Shown here one piece after another: positions 11,206 to 22,032 of a stretch of DNA of 64,000 bases (positions are counted from its first letter, which is position 1; each line of letters starts with the position of its first letter). Under the pieces are notes generated by a model. It saw only the letters and a program-made list of their open reading frames with translations, did not search any database and was not told where the DNA came from. The stretch lies in NCBI RefSeq assembly GCF_905171765.1, contig NC_053392.1, positions 396,890,119-396,954,118 on the forward strand, written 5' to 3'. The position numbers and the translations under genes are program-made. This DNA is from Bufo bufo (taxonomy: Eukaryota > Chordata > Amphibia > Anura > Bufonidae).

Positions 11206-11818
11206 ACTGGTTGGTCTCTGCCACGACTAAGTCCAAGAGCTCCGCAGTCAAGAACAGCTCAAAAAATCCCAGGGCCGAACCGATTTGAGCCGTCTCAACC
11301 CGAACTCCAGACTGGGCGGTGAAAGGGGGAACTACAGGTGCGGCTGAAGTTGGTGACTGCCAATCAGGGTTTGCCAGCACCTCAGGGATTCTAGGGGCTC
11401 TACGGGCCTGTCTTTGCGGTGGCTGCGACGGGGTAACTAGTGCACGTGCCACCGTACCAGCTTCAACTGCCCTTCTGGTGCTCGCCACGTCACCATGTTG
11501 TACGGCAGTGCTGGTACTAGGTCCAGGGAGGGCTGCGCTGCTGGTGTATGCCTCACCACGTGATCCGGCAGCGACAGCCCCACTCTGCTGCTCTTGAAGC
11601 GGATCCTGCATAACCTGTGGTCTAGCGACATGGGGCCGGGTACGCCTGGTGCTGCCAGGGACCTCCACCTCCTCGTCCGAACTTTGGGTCAGAGAGCCAC
11701 TGCTTTCCACAGGTTCATATTCTGACCCGCTAGATTCATCAGATGAGGGTTCCCACTCCTCATCCGACTGGGTCAGAATCCTGTAGGCCTCTTCAGAAGA
11801 ATACCCCCTGTTTGACAT
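11120..11818 (-). pseudogene. piggyBac transposase, N-terminal part
   Basis: The frame begins 'MSNRGYSSEEAYRIL' and continues with a strongly acidic, Ser-rich segment (residues about 15-55) and a low-complexity linker, as is usual before the piggyBac catalytic core. The end of the genuine part is near 'LDLVVAETNQYATQ' (about residue 205). After that the family sequence continues in the overlapping frame starting at 11205. Together the two parts would span about 650 residues, within the family range. Transcription would run right to left, from the hairpin-rich right end of the element. Confidence 0.85.
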
Positions 11819-12452
11819 TTTGGACTACTAAATTTAGGGGTATTCCCTGAGACTACCCAAGAAAAAAAGCAAACCTGTCTTACAAAGGGGAGGCTAGCGA
11901 AGTACCGGAGGCCGCTGCGGTTGATAAAAAATATCAAAACTGATTTTTTTATCGCCGCAGTGCGTGTAAAATGAATGTGCAGTGATCAAAAAATATATAT
12001 TTTTTGTCACTGCGGTGGGGCGGGCGTGGGTGAACGCACGTGTGGGCGACCGATCAGGCCTGATCGGGCAAACACTGCGTTTTGGGTGGAGGGCGAACTA
12101 AAGTGACACTAATACTATTATAGATCTGACCGTGATCAGTTTTGATCACTTACAGATACTATAAAAGTACAAATGCTGATTAGCGATACGCTATTCAGCG
12201 AATAAAAGTGACTGCGGTGCGGTGGGGTGGGCGCTAACTGACGCTAACTACCTAACCAAGGGGCCTAAACTATCCCTAAAACCTAACAGCCAATACTAGT
12301 GAAAAAAAAAAAGTGACAGTTTACACTGATCACTTTTTTTCCTTTCACTGGTGATTGACAGGGGCGATCAAAGGGGTGATCAAAGGGTTAATTGGGGTGC
12401 AGGGGGGTGATCTGGGGCTAAGGTGTAGTGTTGGTGCTACTCACAGTTCAGT
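11819..12452. other. piggyBac 5' noncoding region
   Basis: Upstream of the minus-strand transposase start. It contains repeated 'tgatcactt' and 'gatcaaagggg' motifs and Gly/Arg-type GC-rich blocks near 12010-12080, and no frame with a domain. By position it should hold the transposase promoter, but I cannot point to a convincing TATA box. Confidence 0.5.
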
Positions 12453-12770
12453 CTGCTCCTGTGCTGGATCCAACCGACGAAAAGGACCAGCACAGGAGCA
12501 GAGAAGCCATATAACAGATCATATTTACTAATATGATCTGTTATATGGCTTGTGATTGGATTTTTTAAAAATCGCCAGCCTGCCAGCCAATGATCGTTGC
12601 TGGCAGGCTGGTGACTAACTTGTTCTTTAACTTTTGCCGGCCCGCGATGCGCATGCGCGGGCCGGCTTGGAGCGAAATCTCGCGTCTCGCGAGATGACGC
12701 GTATATGCGTGACTGTGCGCAGCGCTGCCACCTCCGGAACGCGAATCTGCGTTAGGCGGTCCGGAGGTGG
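12453..12770. repeat. Subterminal hairpin cluster of the piggyBac right end
   Basis: Six inverted repeats follow one another: 12453-12501 ('ctgctcctgtgctgg'), 12505-12550 ('agccatataacagatcat'), 12575-12611 ('ccagcctgccagc'), 12636-12666 ('gccggcccgcg'), 12677-12695 ('atctcgcg') and 12728-12770 ('ccacctccgga'). The last includes the terminal bases themselves. Such subterminal repeats commonly serve as transposase binding sites; that role is inferred here. Confidence 0.85.
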
Positions 12771-12805
12771 TTAAAAGAAGCCGCCAGCCCGCCTGTAGTG
12801 CGGAC

Positions 12806-13248
12806 TTAAAGAGGACCTTTCACCCGAATAAAGTATCTAAACTGACTATATAGACGTGTAGAGCGGCGCCCAGGGATCCCCCTGCACTTACTGTTATCCC
12901 CGGGCGCCGCTCCGTTCTCCGGTTATAGCCTCCGGTATCTTCATAGTTAGGCTCCACCCAGGGGAACCTGCCGGCGTCTCTTTCTCCTATGCTGTAGCGC
13001 TGGCCAATCGCAGCGCTCAGCTCATAGCCTGGCTATGAGCTGAGCGCTGCGATTGGCCAGCGCTACAGCATAGGAGAAGGAGACCGCGGCAGGTTCCCCT
13101 GGGTGGAGCCTAAGTATGAACATACCGGAGGCTATAACCGGAGAACGGAGCGGCGCCCGGGGATAAGTGCAGGGGGATCCCTGGGCGCCGCTCTACACGT
13201 CTATATAGTCAGTTTAGATACTTTATTCGGGTGAAAGGTCTTCTTTAA
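12806..13248. mobile_element. Near-perfect palindromic MITE flanked by TTAA
   Basis: TTAA at 12806-12809 and 13245-13248 bounds a palindrome centred at about 13027 ('tagcctggcta') with essentially no loop. The ends are 'agaggacctttcacccg' and 'agaagacctttcacccg' (other strand). Arms of about 215 bp differ at only a few positions. TTAA suggests mobilisation by a piggyBac-type transposase. It sits just right of the piggyBac element, in the same GC-rich repeat. Confidence 0.85.
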
Positions 13249-13295
13249 GGAAGTGCGGGCTGGCGGTAGAAGCTTTCAGTGAAGCCGCCGAACAG

Positions 13296-13773
13296 TTTAA
13301 TAGCAGGCTCAGGAGCTGTTAGTAATTTGTGTCATGTTCGTTTTATAAGATGCAGTGATTTCCCTTATAAAACAAAAAATATGATAATTTGCCTGGCAAA
13401 CGCTGTAAGGAAAGTTTATGTGCTGTTTACTTGTATCTTTCTGTGTTTTAAGCTTGTCTCAGTGTTATACATTACATTCCAGACCTCTAAAGGTTACATA
13501 GCATCATAAATCAATATAATGCTATGCTTTCAGTGCTACGTAGGTCAGGATGGGAGCTCTTGCAGACACTCACTGCGAGTTCAACACATTGAACTCACTC
13601 CTGTGAAACCAGCCTTGGAGAGCATGGACAATATTAATTTTGGGAAGATATTAGGCATACATGAGCCTTCCGAAGTAAAGAATGGTTGACATTTTCTGTC
13701 TCCATCATGTATACATTTATTTTGATTATTTATAAACAAATCTTTTTGGTATTCCAGCTTTTAAAATATAATT
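13296..13773. other. No gene recognised
   Basis: AT-rich, with a 76-codon frame (13279-13509) that lacks any domain. A stretch near 13525-13685 reads like part of an old repeat, but no second copy is present in the window. Confidence 0.5.
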
Positions 13774-14252
13774 TGGGCTACTTTCACACGTGCATTTTTC
13801 GTTCCGGTTTTGAGATCCAGCAGAGGTTCTCAAATCTGGGGCAAAACTCTTCAGTTTTGTCCCCATTCATTATCAATGGGGACAAAGCAGAACAAATCAC
13901 TTCAGGATGCGGCCTGTTCAGTATTTTGACCGGACACAAAACCTCTGCAAGCTGTGTTTATGTATCTGGTCAAAAAACAAAACAAACCAGATCCGGCATG
14001 AAAATCAATGTAAGTCAATGGTGCTCGATCATTTTTTTTATTTTAAGTAGAGAAAAAAAACAGATCCAGAACCCATTGACAATATTTTTTATGCCGGATG
14101 CGGTTTGTTCAGTTTCTATTTAATACAACCGTATCTGGACGAAATGGATGCATCCAGATGTATTAAATGAAACGGAAGCGTTTTATTCAGGTTTTAATAT
14201 CCTGTGCCAGATCTCAAAACCTGAATAAAAAAACGCTGACATGAAAGTAGCC
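13774..14252. mobile_element. Palindromic MITE, family 2 (ggctactttcacac ends)
   Basis: Ends are 'gggctactttcacacg' and, on the other strand, 'ggctactttcatgtcagcg'. The interior has the 'ccattgac...tcaatggggac' arms shared with 19090-19462, 43406-43872 and 53842-54483. No clear TTA/TAA duplication survives at this copy. The 145-codon frame across it is not conserved among copies and is not a gene. Confidence 0.65.
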
Positions 14253-15522
14253 GAAGACTGGAAATACTAATAGGAATCTAAAATACAGAACCAACAGTGA
14301 TGTCAAATTGGCTTGAAATACTTATGTCAGAATAGAAATAAGTGGGCTGTAAGCATGACTAGGGCGGGAATAATGGGAGAAATATGTCTGCGCAGTGCTG
14401 TGGAAATTGTCGGCACCTTTGAAAGCACCAATCATAAATACATATTCTGTTTTACCTTCATATTTAATTTTCTTTTTATATCGAAGCTGTCGTGCTAGCT
14501 GCCATCATTGGTAAGAAATGGCCTGTGAAGGACACCAAGAGAAAATCCTCAGTGAAAGTAATTGGAAGAGTTGCGGATAAGTGACTCTAGAAGACATTTG
14601 GAAATGATAAAGTTCTTAAGTGTGATGAGCCAGGTTGTGCTGTTAACGCTATGATGATTTATAGCTGCTATTTGTATTTGTGGCCCACATGCCAAGTTAA
14701 AATAAAAAGTATTACAGTACATTAAAAAGGCAGATTTTTCACACGCGTCTGAAATCTTCATTCCATAAAGATGAATGGGGTTGTTTCTGCAGCCAGTCCA
14801 CTGTGAGCCAATCGGTTGGTACAGGCAGCATATGTCTTGTTGTGTTGTTGATGAACGTATTCACTATCCTCTCATGAAACTGGCCGCCCTGGTAAAATGC
14901 AGCTTTTTTAAAAAAAATCTATTTGCTGTGTCTCTGGATCACAGTGGATCATCTCTGCTTTTTTGTACTGTTGTGGATACTTAGGGGAATTTCTGAAGCT
15001 GAAATTGTGAGATTGTGGCGCAATGGTCAGTTACACCGCAATGCAATCTGCAACTTTTCCCCGCTTATGCCAGGTCTAAAAAAGTGGGTGTGGCGGGGAA
15101 GGGGATGAGCCTGTAGGCCCGTCTCCTTTACAATTTTCTACGCCTGTTTCAGGCGGAAGCTGACTTGGATTTGGAAGTGGGGGGTGGATCTGTCGAAGTT
15201 ATGAAGAGGCCTGCACCTCTACATAATTCTGGCGAATCCACCACCAGATGTAGGGGATATTAAGACCGGCGTCTAAAACATCGGTCTTAGTTAATGACCC
15301 CCTTATTACAACCCTTTTGCTGCATTTGTCATCATGTGTAATAATGACAACTGAATTATATTTGAATTCTGATTTATATATTATATATTGATTCCTCCTC
15401 TTGTCCCCTGAAGAAAGCATATTGGTAGAAATGCATTGTGGCAACTAGTGTGTGGTTTAGGGCCATTAGGGCTAGGATCCAGAGCAGCACACTTCCATCG
15501 TCAGGTTGTAACCTTGCTGTTA
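14253..15522. other. No gene recognised; old repeat traces
   Basis: The portion 15080-15310 pairs 'caggtctaaaa' and 'ggcggaagc' type segments with later 'gaccggcgtctaaaac' and 'atcggtcttagttaatg', and looks like an eroded MITE. At 15410-15440, 'cccctgaagaaagc' followed by 'gtagaaatgc' resembles the CTGANGA...GAAA end motif of the Penelope-like element at 47.9 kb. No coding domain is visible. Confidence 0.45.
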
Positions 15523-15959
15523 GGCCTCTTTCACATGAGCGTGACGGATTGGGTCCGGATGCGTTCAGTGAAACTATTTTACAAGCAAGTTCAGTCAGTT
15601 TTGTCTGCGATTGCGTTCAGTTGTTCATTATATTCTGCGCGAGTGCAATGTGTTTTGATGCGTTTTTCATGCGCATGATAAAAAACTGAAGATTTCTTAG
15701 CAACCATCAGTGAAAAACACATTGCATCCGCACCTGCTTCTGGATGCAATGCGTTTTTCACTGAAGCACCATTCACTTCTGTGGGGCCAGGGCTGCATAT
15801 AGAACATGCTGTGTTTTTCACGCAACGCAGAATTGATGCGTGAAAAAAAAAACGCTCATGTACACAGACCCATTGAAATGAATGATTCAGGATTCAGTGT
15901 GGGTGCCATGCGTTCACGCATTGCACCCGCGTGGAAAACTCGCTCGTATGAAAGGGGCC
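15523..15959. mobile_element. Harbinger-like MITE, family 1 relative
   Basis: Flanked by TTA at 15520-15522 and 15960-15962. Ends are 'ggcctctttcacatgagcg' and 'ggcccctttcatacgagcg' (other strand). The interior 'gcaagttcagtcagttttg' is shared with 54500-54885. Arms around 15660 and 15840 contain complementary 'gatgcgtttttca' segments. Confidence 0.75.
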
Positions 15960-15962
15960 TTA

Positions 15963-16400
15963 AGGGTAGTTAGGGTTATTATAGGGACAGTTGCCCCTAC
16001 CCTCCTTATCCCTTACACTCTAATTGTGGGTATTACTACTTGCTTTGTTAATTATGGATTATACTTTTTATATTCCAGGCTTTTTAGTGATATGATTAAA
16101 CCCTGTTTAGATGACTGAAAGAATTGCAGACATTTTTGCAACAAACGTCTATAAACTTTCTTATATGGCTATTTTTCCATTATTGAGCTGTAACTCTGTA
16201 TATGGTTCCAAGTGGAATTCTGAAAATGTAATGTTCAAAGTGGAATGTGCAGCTCAGCCCCATTCACTTTAGTAGACCTGATCTGCAATACCAGACACAA
16301 CTGCTGGGCAGGTATGGTGCTATTTTTGGTAATAAAACAGCAATGTTTTCATCTCTGCAGCCTTCAGAGTCGCATTTTAATTGTTCTGAAGCGGAAATAA
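15963..16400. other. No gene recognised
   Basis: Short AT-rich interval between a MITE and a Tc1 element. I see no repeat structure or domain-bearing frame. Confidence 0.5.
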
Positions 16401-17630
16401 ACTGCCTGTCCCAAAAAAAAAGTCGCCACCAAAAAAAAGCCTTTAGCTTTTGATTACGGCATGCATTCGCTGTGGCATTGTTTCGATAAGTCTCTGCAAT
16501 GTTACAAGATTTAATTTCACCAAGATCTTGCATTGATGATGGTAGAGTCTGACTGCGGTGCAAAGCCTTCTCCAGCACATCCCAAAGATTCTCAATGGGG
16601 TTAAGGTCTGGAGTCTGTGGTGGCCAATCCATGTGTGAAAATGGTGTCTCATGCTCCCTGAACCACTCTTTCACAATTTGAGCCCGATGAATCCTGGCAT
16701 TGTTATCTTGGAATATGCCCGTGCCATTAGGGAAGAAAAAATCCATTGATGGAATATCCTGGTCATTCAGTATGTTCAGGTAGTGAGCTGACCTCATTCT
16801 TGGAGCGCATATTGTTGCTGAACCTCTAGACCTGACCAACTCCAGAACCACCCCAGATCATAGCACTGCCCCCACAGGCTTGTACAGTAGTAGGCACTAG
16901 GTGCATGATGGGTGCATCAGTTCATCTGCCTCTCTTCTTACCCTGATGCGCCCATCACTCTGGAACAGGGTAAATCTGGACTCCTCAGACCACATGACCT
17001 TCTTCCATTGCGCCAGAGTCCAATCTTTAAGCTCCCTAGCAAATGAAAGCCTTTTTTTTTTCTGGTTTGCCTCACTGATTAATGGTTTTCTTATGGCTAC
17101 TCAGCTGTTCAGTCCCAATCCCTTAAGTTCCCTTCGCATTGTGCGTGTGTAAATGCTCTTACTTTCACTATTAAACATAGCCCTGAGTTCTACTGTTGTT
17201 TTTCTTAGATTTGATTTCACCAAATGTTTAAGTGATCGCCAATCACAATCATTCAGGATTTTTTTCATGTGGCCACATTTCTTCCTCGAATGCGATGGGT
17301 CCCCACTATCCTTCCAGTTTTTAATAATGCGTTACAGTTCTTAACCCAATTTTAGTAGTTTCTGCAATCTCCTTACATGTTTTCTCTGCTTGATGCTTGC
17401 CAATGATTTGACCCTTCTCAAACAGACTAACATCTTTCTTTTCCACGACCACGAGATGTGTCTTTCGACATGGTTGTTTAAGAAATGAGAAGCAACTCAT
17501 TGCACCAGTTGGGGTTAAATAACCTATTGCCAGCTGAAAGATAATCACCCATGCAGTAATTATCCAATAGGAGGCTCATAACTATTTGCTTAGTTAAATC
17601 CAGGTGGCGACTTTTTATTTGGACAGGGCT
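16401..17630 (-). mobile_element. Tc1/mariner element, DD37E type, decayed
   Basis: Inverted ends 'cctgtcccaaaaaaaaagtc' (16405 on) and, on the other strand, 'ccctgtccaaataaaaagtc' (to 17627) both continue into 'gccacc'. The minus-strand transposase between them is almost full length but broken. The spacing from the second catalytic Asp ('FQDNNARIH') to the Glu ('[10 protein letters not shown]') is 37 residues, the spacing of the DD37E (TRT-like) group reported in vertebrates. I could not fix the TA duplication. Confidence 0.85.
16430..17512 (-). pseudogene. Tc1-type transposase pseudogene (DD37E)
   Basis: The reading starts near 17500 with the N-terminal helix-turn-helix ('KKDVSLFEKGQIIGKHQ', 'CKEIAETTKIGLRTV'), shifts frame near 17335, and continues to the catalytic domain at 16851-16440. 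The segment preceding the second Asp reads 'WSEESRF' near 16985, where the family has WSDESRF, so the first catalytic Asp appears replaced by Glu. At least one more shift or stop lies near 16850. The C-terminal part contains '[10 protein letters not shown]' and '[15 protein letters not shown]'. It is inactive as it stands. Confidence 0.8.
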
Positions 17631-18106
17631 TGACAGCAATAGACGCAAGGTTCCAGCGGCTGGGGGTCGCCCTTTTTAGGGCGGGTGCCCGGAATACAGC
17701 CTGTTAGGGTTCTCCCAGCTCTCTTGAATTAGCTTATATAGGGAAAGAACCTAGGCCGAGCATCCCCCAGCAAGATATAGTTTAAGCGCCCCCTCTGATA
17801 AACTACCGCTTGACATATATGGGAGTAGAGCTGCCAGTCACACCTGACATCCTTCCAGTAAAGCAGTGCACCAACAGCATTGTTTTAATTCAGTGTCTCA
17901 ATATCTTAAAAATTAAATGAAATAAATTTTATTTTTTAAATAACTACAACAAGGTACACTAAGTTCAATAGTGACATTTTTCCGCCATGCTGTTTCGGCA
18001 TAGAATGCTGGGAGCTGGCCAGACGAAATAGGTTATGGGGCTGGACGGCATTCCGGCAATGCCAGATCCAGTAGGCTGTTCCTAGCTGGAACAGGTTGTC
18101 GGATTG
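17631..18106. other. No gene recognised
   Basis: Noncoding interval. It ends with 'actactgtgaaactagcctta' type sequence near 18110, a possible end of a family-2 MITE with no partner nearby. No domain-bearing frame. Confidence 0.45.
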
Positions 18107-18119
18107 GTAAACACTACTG

Positions 18120-18745
18120 TGAAACTAGCCTTAGACGCATCTCGCTCCTCCACAGGGAGATCAAGACTAGCGTTTGAGTACACCTGTCTTGATAAATGTG
18201 CAGAAGTAAGACATATCAGAGCTGGAGAGGGTTCAGAGAAGGGCAACTTAAATAATAACTGGAATGGGTGGACTACAGTACCCTGAAAGATTGAGGGGAG
18301 ATCTAATATCTATGTATAAATATATCAGGGGTCAGTACAGAGATCTCTCCCATCATCTATTTATCCCCAGGACTGTGACTGTGACGAGGGGACATCCTCT
18401 GCGTCTGGAGGAAAGAAGGTTTGTACACAAACATAGAAGAGGATTCTTTACGGTAAGAGCAGTGAGACTATGGAACTCTCTGCCTGAGGAGGTGGTGATG
18501 GTGAGTACAATAAAGGAATTCAAGAGGGGCCTGGATGTATTTCTGGAGTGTAATTATATTACAGGCTATAGCTACTAGAGAGGGGTCGTTGATCCAGGGA
18601 GTTATTCTGATTGCAGTTGCGAAGGAATTTTTTGACCTAAAATGAGGAAAATTCCCTTTTACTTTTTTTTTCAACTTGCAGGATAACAGGCTGAACTGGA
18701 TGGACGTATTTTATCCTTCTAAACTATATTACTGTGTTACCTTAT
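18120..18745 (+). mobile_element. 3' end of a CR1/L2-group LINE
   Basis: A non-LTR retrotransposon 3' fragment: the last part of the reverse-transcriptase ORF is followed by a short 3' UTR with 'aggctgaactggatggac' and an A/T-rich tail ('ctatattactgtgttac') near 18740. Such 5'-truncated copies are the usual product of target-primed reverse transcription. I could not define a target duplication. Confidence 0.75.
18180..18578 (+). pseudogene. LINE ORF2 C-terminal fragment
   Basis: The open stretch (from 18264) shows 'ERLRGDLISMYKYIRG', then 'TRGHPLRLEERR', and ends with 'AVRLWNSLPEEVV' and 'FKRGLDVFLE'. This is the conserved C-terminal block after the reverse transcriptase of CR1/L2-group LINEs. 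The preceding part (from about 18180, 'RAGEGSEKGN') is in another frame, so the copy is frameshifted. The catalytic RT motif is absent because of 5' truncation. Confidence 0.75.
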
Positions 18746-19086
18746 GGCTACATGACATGGCTGCACTTCTACAAGCATCCTTTGTATTTTCCAAGTGCTG
18801 TTTAGCAGCTTGTATGCCATGTGAAGTCATGCCGCAGCATGTTAGAGCTGCACATAACATTCCTTTTCTCTTCAGTCTGGATGTCACATCAGTGCAGAAA
18901 TGTGCTATTTTGTTAACTTTGTTGCTAACTTTTAGTTTTCTAGTACAATGAAGGCCAAGTACTGCTTTTTTGCATGTAATAATGGAACTGTATTTTATTA
19001 CATTTTTTTAGTCCCAGAAATTTTCTGCAACAAAATCTATGCGTGAAGGTTTTCTGCGCAGATTCTTGTGCAGAAAAAACACAGCG
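18746..19086. other. No gene recognised
   Basis: Contains a 91-codon open frame (18676-18951) without any recognisable domain, overlapping the LINE tail. Nothing else is supported. Confidence 0.45.
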
Positions 19087-19089
19087 TAA

Positions 19090-19462
19090 GGCTACTTTCA
19101 CACTCTCGTTTTGGCTTTCAGTTTGTGAGATCCGTCATGGGCTCTCACAAGCGGTCCAAAACGGATCAGTTTTGCCCTAATGCATTCTGAACGGAAAAGG
19201 ATCCGCTCAGAATGCATCGGTTTGCCTCCAATCAGTCACCATTCCGCTTTGCAGGTGGACACCAAAACGCTGCTTGCAGCGTTTTGCTGTCCGCCTGACG
19301 AAGCGGAGACAAACGGATCCATCCTGACACACAATGTAAGTCAATGGGGACGGATCCGTTTTCTCTGACACAATCTGGCACAATAGAAAACGGATCCGTC
19401 CGCTATTGACTTTCAATGGTGTTTAAGACGGATCCGCAAAAAACGCTAATATTAAAGTAGCC
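19090..19462. mobile_element. Palindromic MITE, family 2
   Basis: TAA at 19087-19089 and TTA at 19463-19465 flank it. Ends are 'ggctactttcacactctcg' and 'ggctactttaatattagcg' (other strand). Arms contain complementary 'aacggatccgt' and 'gcattctgaacgg' type segments. Related copies: 13774, 43406 and 53842. Confidence 0.75.
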
Positions 19463-19465
19463 TTA

Positions 19466-19745
19466 GGCCTCTTGCACACAAACGTATTTTTTTCTGTGGA
19501 CCGTATACGGAACCATTAATTTCAATGGGTCCGCAAAAAAAGTTAGGTACTTCGTGTGCATTCCGTTTTCGTATTTCCGTTCCGCAAAGAAATAGAACAT
19601 GTCCTATTCTTGTCTGCATTACGGACAAGGATAGTACTGTTCTATTAGGGGCCAGCTGTTCCGTTCCGCAAAATACGGAATGCACACGGATGTCATCCGT
19701 ATTTTTTGCGGACCGCAAAATACATATGGTCGTGTGCAAGAGGCC
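19466..19745. mobile_element. Harbinger-like MITE abutting the previous one
   Basis: Starts 'ggcctcttgcacacaaacg' right after the TTA shared with the preceding element. It ends 'cgtgtgcaagaggcc' followed by TTA (19746-19748). Arms pair 'accgtatacggaac' and 'tccgcaaa' elements. This is the second example of two MITEs sharing one TTA. Confidence 0.8.
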
Positions 19746-19748
19746 TTA

Positions 19749-20179
19749 GTACTATATGAGATTAGACATTTTGCTTTATTGCTTCCTTGATCAAATTGAC
19801 CTGCTGTGTGAATTTGGAAATCCACAGCATGTCAATTATGTTTGGCGATTTTTGGTGCAGATTTCACCCTTTTCAATGATGGGGTGAGATCTGGAGCAAA
19901 ATTACATCAAATATGCAACAAAATCCACATGTAACAAATGTGAATTTTGGTGCAATCTGCACGGAAATTTGTGCAGATCTTCTGTATGTTTATCCACACC
20001 CGTGCAGGTACCTCACCTTATACTCTGATAACAAAACTGCAGTAATTTTCTGGATATTTTCATTGTTTAATTATTCTACTTTGACTGGACAGAAAAGTGC
20101 AATCTGCTATAGTGATTGTAGTACATAAGTGACCATGTGATGTATGGCGATACCATGATGCATGGCCACACCATGTTCT
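19749..20179. other. No gene recognised
   Basis: Contains weakly repeated 'aaatccacatgtaacaaa' and 'aaatccacagcatg' segments, possibly an eroded MITE. No coding domain. Confidence 0.4.
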
Positions 20180-20182
20180 TTA

Positions 20183-20791
20183 GGCTACATTCACACGACC
20201 ATATGTGTTTTGTAGTCTGCAAAACACTGATCCGCAAAAAATGCGGATGATTTCCTTTTGGCATAAATATTGCATTTGTTTTTTTGAGGATCCTTTGTAA
20301 CAATGCCTATCCTTGTCTGCAAAACTGACAAGAATAGGACATGCTCTATATTTTTTGCGGTGCTACGGAAAGGACATGCAGATGCGGACAGCACACAGTG
20401 TGCTGTCTGTAATTCTTGTGTACCCATTGAAATGAATGGGTACTCATCCAATCCTCAAAAAAAATCGGAAAGTACACGGAAACAATACACGGGAACTGGC
20501 TGTGTGCACCCCGCATCGCGGATGCGGACCCATTCACTTGAATGGGTCTGCAATCCAGAAGGTCGTGCGGAACGGAGGCACGGAAGCACCAAGAAGTGCT
20601 TTCGTGGGGTTTTAGTCCATTCCTCCACACAGCTAAAAAGTAGTGCGTGCAGTGTGGACCATCTGATGCGGATCACAGACCCCATTTAAGTGAATGGGTT
20701 CACATCCGCATGCGGCGGCCCTATGGTCGGTGCCCCTGCATTGTGGTCCGCAGCATGGGTCTGGCCGGTAAATGTTTGTGTGCATAAGGCC
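20183..20791. mobile_element. Harbinger-like MITE
   Basis: Flanked by TTA (20180-20182 and 20792-20794). Ends are 'ggctacattcacacgacc' and 'ggccttatgcacacaaac' (other strand). The interior has repeated 'gatgcggac' and 'cattcacttgaatgg' hairpin segments. Frames of 75-128 codons inside are artefacts of the hairpin sequence. Confidence 0.7.
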
Positions 20792-20794
20792 TTA

Positions 20795-21088
20795 GTGTGT
20801 GAAACCGTTTTTACAGAGGGGACCTCTTTTATGGTGTCCACATGCTACATCCGTCCTGTTTCTGTTATGCAGGAGAGGACTATCCTGCATAACGTAAATG
20901 GAACGGATCCGTTTTGCAGCCCATAGACTTACTATTATGACGGAATGAATTACTGAATGAATTCCGTTATAGAATTGCGTTATGGTCAGTGGTAACGGAA
21001 TCCATAACGCAATTCTGCTTTTACCAGCAAACGAAGTGTGAACAAATTTCAAAATATGAAATTCGCTCATCTCTAGGTACAACCTGTT
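20795..21088. repeat. MITE fragments, including a partial hAT MITE
   Basis: The right portion ends 'gaaattcgctcatctctagg', matching the right end of the hAT MITEs at 26242-26426 and 53982-54157. It contains the inner 'ggaatccataacgcaatt' with its complement near 20960. The left end expected for that family is missing, so this copy is truncated. Confidence 0.6.
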
Positions 21089-21392
21089 TAACATGTTACT
21101 TCTGTGGAATTCATCTGTACCTCGCATTGTTTTCCCAGTAATGGTCAGGAAATTGCTGCTGTCGGCCAGTTTGCTTTGTTTCTGTTGAATTGTGTAACAT
21201 TGGTTCACAGAAATTCTGAGGAAAGTTCCTTTTATATAGTTTACAGGATACACTCTGACTGTTGAAGTGTGATGCTTATTTGGTTGAATTTCTTCATAAT
21301 AAAGAATCTGAGTCATAGATCTTCGCTCCATGAAGGTGCTGAATTAACATTCTCTGGTTACACAGTAAAACCTAAATACCAATGCTGATTTA

Positions 21393-21790
21393 CACAGTGC
21401 AGTCACATTATTATGACCACTTCCTACTTTGGACGTTGGCAGCGCAAAACTCATGAAGAAAGTCACATGTTGTGAGCTGGCTTGGTGGGTATATAAGGTT
21501 TGATACGCTGTCTGCACAGATATCCCTCATTGCTGTCATTGATAAAAGGGGTGATTTATTAGACTTGGAAAAAGAAATAACTTGTCTTTCAGGCCAAAGC
21601 TGGCCGTATTTCTGCACAGTGTGAACTGTTACCGTGCTGCTGTGGTGAAAGTGTATCATGAGTAGACAAATGGCACCATTGCAAATAAACGACGTAGAAG
21701 CTGTGGAGCACCACAAGCCAATGATGTCAGAGGTGAGGGCAGATGGGCACACTACAGTGAAGCAGCTAAAAATAAACCAGGGGGTTACCA
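21393..21790 (+). pseudogene. Tc1/mariner 5' fragment
   Basis: Starts with the terminal sequence 'cagtgcagtcacattattat' and runs into decayed plus-strand transposase N-terminal sequence ('gataaaaggggtgattta', 'gccaaagctggccgtatttc', 'gtgctgctgtggtgaaagtg'). This is the region of the first helix-turn-helix in this lineage. Stops and shifts are frequent, and the catalytic domain is absent. Confidence 0.6.
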
Positions 21791-22029
21791 GACATGTTTA
21801 AAACAGTTAAAATAATCCTACTGTGTATGGGGCTCCAAAACAGATGAATTATCACTGCACCTCTGGTGCTAATGAAGTGGTAGATTGGCAGAAAAAGCTT
21901 CAGTTTTCGCAGCAGTTGGAATTGGACGTCTGCTGACTTTGCAGATCACTTAATCCCATACATGCTGATTGTATGGAGCAGGCTGCTGGCTCGATGTGCC
22001 TGCTCCATAGGTGTCGGGTGCCTGCTGTA
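21791..22029. other. No gene recognised
   Basis: Short interval without a domain-bearing frame. 'atacagcaggcacc' at its right edge recurs inverted after the next MITE, so the two flanks form a larger inverted repeat. Confidence 0.4.
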
Positions 22030-22032
22030 TGA

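Larger units (their letters stand above)
6736..12770 (-). mobile_element. piggyBac transposon, near complete, TTAA-bounded
   Basis: TTAA stands at 6732-6735 and at 12771-12774, the duplicated target site of piggyBac elements. The terminal bases inside are 'ccacctcagcccc' on the left and, on the complementary strand, 'ccacctccggacc' on the right, so a short inverted repeat begins 'ccacctc'. The element is 6,035 bp with a minus-strand transposase (9865-11818). The extra length comes from a noncoding array of alternating inverted repeats at 7190-9010. One frameshift breaks the transposase; the rest looks recently functional. Superfamily assignment is firm; the exact family is not identified. Confidence 0.93.

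Noticed and set aside
15000..15060. tRNA-like A-box 'tggcgcaatgg' (possible SINE head)
   Set aside because: No B-box at the expected distance and no cloverleaf could be drawn; a chance match is likely.
20795..21331. 179-codon minus-strand frame
   Set aside because: Spans MITE fragments and unassigned DNA; no domain or conservation evidence.
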